NCBI GenBank assembly: GCA_046350655.1
Contig: JAXMAB010000005.1
Coordinates: 248,001 to 312,000 of the forward strand
DNA: 64,000 nucleotides
Direction: 5' to 3'
From: JAEUHO01 sp046350655
GTDB lineage: Bacteria > Planctomycetota > PLA2 > JAEUHO01
Shown here in pieces: positions 61,320 through 64,000 of this stretch. The notes below the pieces were generated by a model that saw only the letters and a list, made by a program, of their open reading frames with translations, was not told the DNA's origin and made no database searches. The position numbers and the translations under genes were made by a program. Within the stretch, counting starts at the first letter, position 1. Each line of letters opens with the position of its first letter.

Positions 61320-62603
61320 ATGGCACGCAAGGCGATCGACCTGCTGGTGCACGACGCCGCGCAGGTGGTGACGGTCGATGGAGGGGGAAGCGGGCCCGCG
61401 CGGGGGACCGCCGCCATGAACGACCTGCGGGTCGTCGAGGGCGGCAGCGTCGCGGTGCACCGCGGGAAGGTGCTCGCCGTGGGCCCGAGCGAGGACCTCG
61501 CGGAGACGTTCGCGCCCGCGCGGCGCCTCGACGCGTCGGGCTGCGCCGTCCTGCCCGGCTTCGTGGACGCGCACACGCACCCCGTGTTCGCGCGCTGGCG
61601 CGACGACGAGTTCGCGCGCCGGTGCCGCGGCGAGTCGTACGCGCAGATCCTCGCGGCGGGCGGCGGCATCCTCGCCTCGGCGAAGGTGCTGCAGCGGACC
61701 GACGTGGAGACCCTCGTCGCGCACCTCCGCTGGGTGTTCGACCACGTGCTGTTGCACGGCACGACGACGCTCGAGGCCAAGTCGGGCTACGGCCTCACGA
61801 CGGAGGCCGAGGTGGCGAGCCTCGAGGCGCTGCGGCTCGCGAGCCGCGGCGCGCCGCTGACCGTCGTCCGCACGTTCCTCGGCGCGCACGCGCTGCCGAA
61901 GGAGCACGAGGCGAAGCGCTCCGTCTACGTCCGCGAGGTGACGCACGGGATGCTGCCGATCGTCGCCAAGGCGCGGCTCGCGGAGTTCTGCGACGTCTTC
62001 TGCGAGACCGGTGCGTTCACGCCCGCCGAGACGGCGACGATCCTCCGCGCGGCCGCGCGCCTCGGGCTCAAGGGCAAGGTCCACGCCGACGAGTTCGGCG
62101 ACTCGGGCGGCGCGGCGCTCGCCGCGCGGCTGAAGGCGACGTCCGCCGAGCACCTCGGCGGCACGGGCCCCGCGGGCATCCGCGCGATGGCGAAGGCGGG
62201 GGTCGTGCCGGTGCTGCTCCCGACGACGAGCCTGTTCTTGAAGCTCGCGGGCAAGCCGGACGCGCGCGGGATGATGGACGCGGGCTGCGCGGTGGCGCTC
62301 GCGAGCGACTTCAACCCGGGCTCGTCGCCGACGGCCAACCTCGCGTTGTCGGCGGCGCTCGGCTGCACGATGCTCGGGATGACGCCCGAGGAGGTCGTGA
62401 CGGCGATCACGCGCAACGCGGCGGCGGCCGTGGGCCGTTCCGCGACCGCGGGGCGCATCGCGGCGGGCCGGCCGGCCGATCTCGTGGTGCTCGACGCGCC
62501 GTCCTACGTGCACCTCTCCTACCGCCTGGGCACCAACCTCGTGCGCGACGTCGTCCGCGGCGGCGCGATCGTGGTCCGCGACGGCCGCCGCGTCCCGGCC
62601 TGA
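61320..62603 (+). CDS. hutI: Imidazolonepropionase
   Basis: HutI opens the ring of imidazolone propionate to formiminoglutamate, the third step in histidine catabolism. The 427-residue product of the amidohydrolase superfamily shows the metal motif DAHTHPVFA, the family RRCRGESYAQILAAGGGILAS, FLGAHALP, the metal-binding VHADEFGDSGG and the late ASDFNPGSSPT. The ATG at 61320 has GAGGTGACC ahead, which overlaps the hutU stop. An in-frame GTG at 61314 is possible. The gene is intact and part of a two-gene hut operon. Confidence 0.96.
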   Translation: MARKAIDLLVHDAAQVVTVDGGGSGPARGTAAMNDLRVVEGGSVAVHRGKVLAVGPSEDLAETFAPARRLDASGCAVLPGFVDAHTHPVFARWRDDEFARRCRGESYAQILAAGGGILASAKVLQRTDVETLVAHLRWVFDHVLLHGTTTLEAKSGYGLTTEAEVASLEALRLASRGAPLTVVRTFLGAHALPKEHEAKRSVYVREVTHGMLPIVAKARLAEFCDVFCETGAFTPAETATILRAAARLGLKGKVHADEFGDSGGAALAARLKATSAEHLGGTGPAGIRAMAKAGVVPVLLPTTSLFLKLAGKPDARGMMDAGCAVALASDFNPGSSPTANLALSAALGCTMLGMTPEEVVTAITRNAAAAVGRSATAGRIAAGRPADLVVLDAPSYVHLSYRLGTNLVRDVVRGGAIVVRDGRRVPA

Positions 62604-62627
62604 CGCCCGTCGTACGACCCGCTGGCG

Positions 62628-63656
62628 TCAGCCGGCGCCGGCCCGCGCGCGCCGCCGCCAGGGCGGGCCGCCCACGACGAGCGCGAGCACGAACCCCGCG
62701 ACGACGAGCACCCACGTCCGCACGCCGAACAGCGTCGACGGCGCGGTCGCGGGCGCGCGTTCGTCCGCCACGGACCCCGTCGCGACCGACAGGCGCAGGT
62801 TGTAGCCCGGCCGTGGGAGGACGACGCCCGACCGACCGGCGGCGTGCGCGACGACCCACGTCATGACCACGTGGGACCACGGCACGCGGTCATCGACGCC
62901 GAGGAGGAGCCAGGCCGGGGACGTCGGGCCGGTCGGCGCCAGGAGCGTCGCGCATCGCGCCCACGCGGCGTTCGCCGCCGTCACGGCGGCCTCCGTTCCG
63001 TAGGGATCGCCCCCCGGGAACCGCAGCGTCTCGCGCTCGATCTCGAGGCGGAGCGGCGGATGCGGACCCGAGTCGGTCTCGCCGTCGGGTGCGAGGTTCG
63101 CCGCCAGCCCCCACCCGCCGTCCGCCGTCATCGTGACGGAGAGGAACCCGTCCGCGTCCGGCCCGCCGGCCGCGGGCGCGGCGAACGAGCGCGCGCCGGC
63201 CACCAGGATCGGCGCGTCGAAGCCGCGGCGCGCCCGGATCGTCACGAGCGCCGCCAGGACGTCGCGGAACGGGACGGACGGCGCGACCTCGAGCACGGGC
63301 GTCCCGGCCCCGTTCAGCGCGAGGACGAGCGCTCGCCGGCTGGGATCGCCTTCGACCGGTGTCGCCGGCGGCCAGGGCACGGCTCGACCGGCCGCATCGA
63401 GCCGGCCCGGCCGCAACCGGAGCCACCGGGCCGCCGCGCGTCCCGACGGCGACAGGCCGTCGAACGGGCTCGCCGGGACGAGCGCGAGGGCCGCTCGCGG
63501 GTCGCGGGCCTCGCGCACGGAGAAGCGGGGAGGCGCCGCGTCGGCCCGTGACGCCGGGTCCGGCGCGGCGGGGTCGCCGCGACCGCCGCAGCCGGCCACG
63601 ACGATCGCGCACGCCGCCGCGACCAGCCCTCGGAACTTCGACCCGATCCGCGCCAT
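62628..63656 (-). CDS. Hypothetical lipoprotein with C-terminal membrane segment
   Basis: The 342-residue product has a lipoprotein signal (MARIGSKFRGLVAAACAIVVAGCGG, lipid Cys at 23), two similar halves of alternating strand and helix (ALVLALNGAGTPVLEVAP, FDAPILVAGARSFAAPA), an Arg-rich C-terminus and one membrane segment near the end (FGVRTWVLVVAGFVLALVV). No family was recognised. It overlaps in promoter region with the next gene, only 17 nt away in the opposite direction. Confidence 0.55.
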   Translation of the reverse strand: MARIGSKFRGLVAAACAIVVAGCGGRGDPAAPDPASRADAAPPRFSVREARDPRAALALVPASPFDGLSPSGRAAARWLRLRPGRLDAAGRAVPWPPATPVEGDPSRRALVLALNGAGTPVLEVAPSVPFRDVLAALVTIRARRGFDAPILVAGARSFAAPAAGGPDADGFLSVTMTADGGWGLAANLAPDGETDSGPHPPLRLEIERETLRFPGGDPYGTEAAVTAANAAWARCATLLAPTGPTSPAWLLLGVDDRVPWSHVVMTWVVAHAAGRSGVVLPRPGYNLRLSVATGSVADERAPATAPSTLFGVRTWVLVVAGFVLALVVGGPPWRRRARAGAG

Positions 63657-63673
63657 CGGCGTATCGTATCGCC
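63657..63673. promoter_or_regulatory. Shared divergent promoter with overlapping -10 boxes
   Basis: Only 17 nt separate two divergent start codons. The stretch contains GGCGTATCGTATCGCC, which reads TATCGT toward the plus gene (6 nt from GTG) and TACGAT toward the minus gene (5 nt from ATG). Both messages would be leaderless and the promoters cannot fire at once. Confidence 0.4.
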
Positions 63674-64000
63674 GTGGGAGCGCCCTCGCCCGCCTCGATG
63701 CTCGAGCTCGTGGAACCGCGGCGGTTCCCCTGGATCCGCACGCTCGTCGTGCTGCTCCTCTTCGTCGCGTGGATCGCCTCGGTCGTCGTCGGCGCGGACC
63801 CCCTCACCGGGCTCGACGCGACGTGGGCGTTCGTGGCGCTGTTCTGCTCCGCCCCGTTGGCGATGCGCGCGATGCGGCGTGGCCGGGGAGAGACGGAGGT
63901 CGGGAACGCGGCGACGACCTCGATGGCGGGCTGGATCGCCGCGTCCCTCGGGGCCTCGGTCCGGACGCTCGCCGCGGCGGACGCTCCGCTCGCGATCGCC
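63674..64000 (+). CDS. Membrane protein, N-terminal part
   Basis: The gene runs off the right edge after 109 codons. From the GTG at 63674, the product begins with a short head then membrane segments TLVVLLLFVAWIASVVVGA and WAFVALFCSAPLAM, a charged loop RAMRRGRGETEVG, and a third hydrophobic stretch (GWIAASLGASVRTLAAADA). An ATG at 63698 is the alternative start. No family can be named from this fragment. Strong third-base G/C bias supports it. Confidence 0.55.
   Translation, partial: MGAPSPASMLELVEPRRFPWIRTLVVLLLFVAWIASVVVGADPLTGLDATWAFVALFCSAPLAMRAMRRGRGETEVGNAATTSMAGWIAASLGASVRTLAAADAPLAIA

Overview
The window is very G+C-rich bacterial chromosome (well above 70% by eye, with a near-exclusive G/C third-base preference). 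The organism is most likely a member of the Planctomycetota. The main clues are a secreted two-haem-motif protein of the planctomycete cytochrome type (30143-31906), a secreted EF-hand protein with ten loops, many secreted TPR proteins, and PSCyt-like, CHAT and SGNH/discoidin proteins beside a Gram-negative envelope set (LptB, DsbD, OprP-type porins, WaaP-like kinase). This is inferred from gene content only; there is no rRNA or tRNA gene in the window.

Layout. 1-7.3 kb: end of a helix-hairpin-helix protein, nadC, an array of five hairpins, dapF with a zinc-ribbon gene, a secreted TPR-CHAT protease-like protein, and a small exported protein coupled to a STAS protein. 7.5-19 kb: housekeeping genes (rph, rdgB, lepA, lepB, lptB), then a redox block (a redoxin that ends at an in-frame TGA where its family appears to have Cys, and a DsbD-like lipoprotein), then etfBA. 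19-23.7 kb: small genes of lower G+C that resemble orphan immunity proteins (SUKH, DUF2019, DUF1801). 23.8-42.3 kb: an SGNH hydrolase, a two-component pair, birA, planctomycete cytochrome and EF-hand proteins, a split RdgC-like pair, a WaaP-like kinase, a TPR protein, an AI-2E transporter, a quinone oxidoreductase and ogt. 42.4-54.9 kb: six tandem OprP-like porin genes on the minus strand, separated by arrays of a repeat of about 240 bp that carries an intrinsic terminator. 54.9-64 kb: an M28 peptidase, a TPR-metallopeptidase, unknown secreted proteins and hutUI for histidine breakdown.

The most unusual parts are the porin array and its inter-gene repeats. The porins have two leader classes: A with a -10 TACAA and a fixed 44-nt leader, and B with a shared upstream palindrome. 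Every gene has its own terminator, and near-identical core sequence points to gene conversion around variable loops. Other structures worth a look are the candidate selenocysteine codon in the redoxin, the hairpin array at 1201-1412, a dispersed GCGAGGCCCG-type motif found between and sometimes inside genes, and many TANNNT boxes only 5-10 nt ahead of start codons, which suggest leaderless transcripts.

All family names below come from reading the translated sequence against remembered family motifs. No database search was run.
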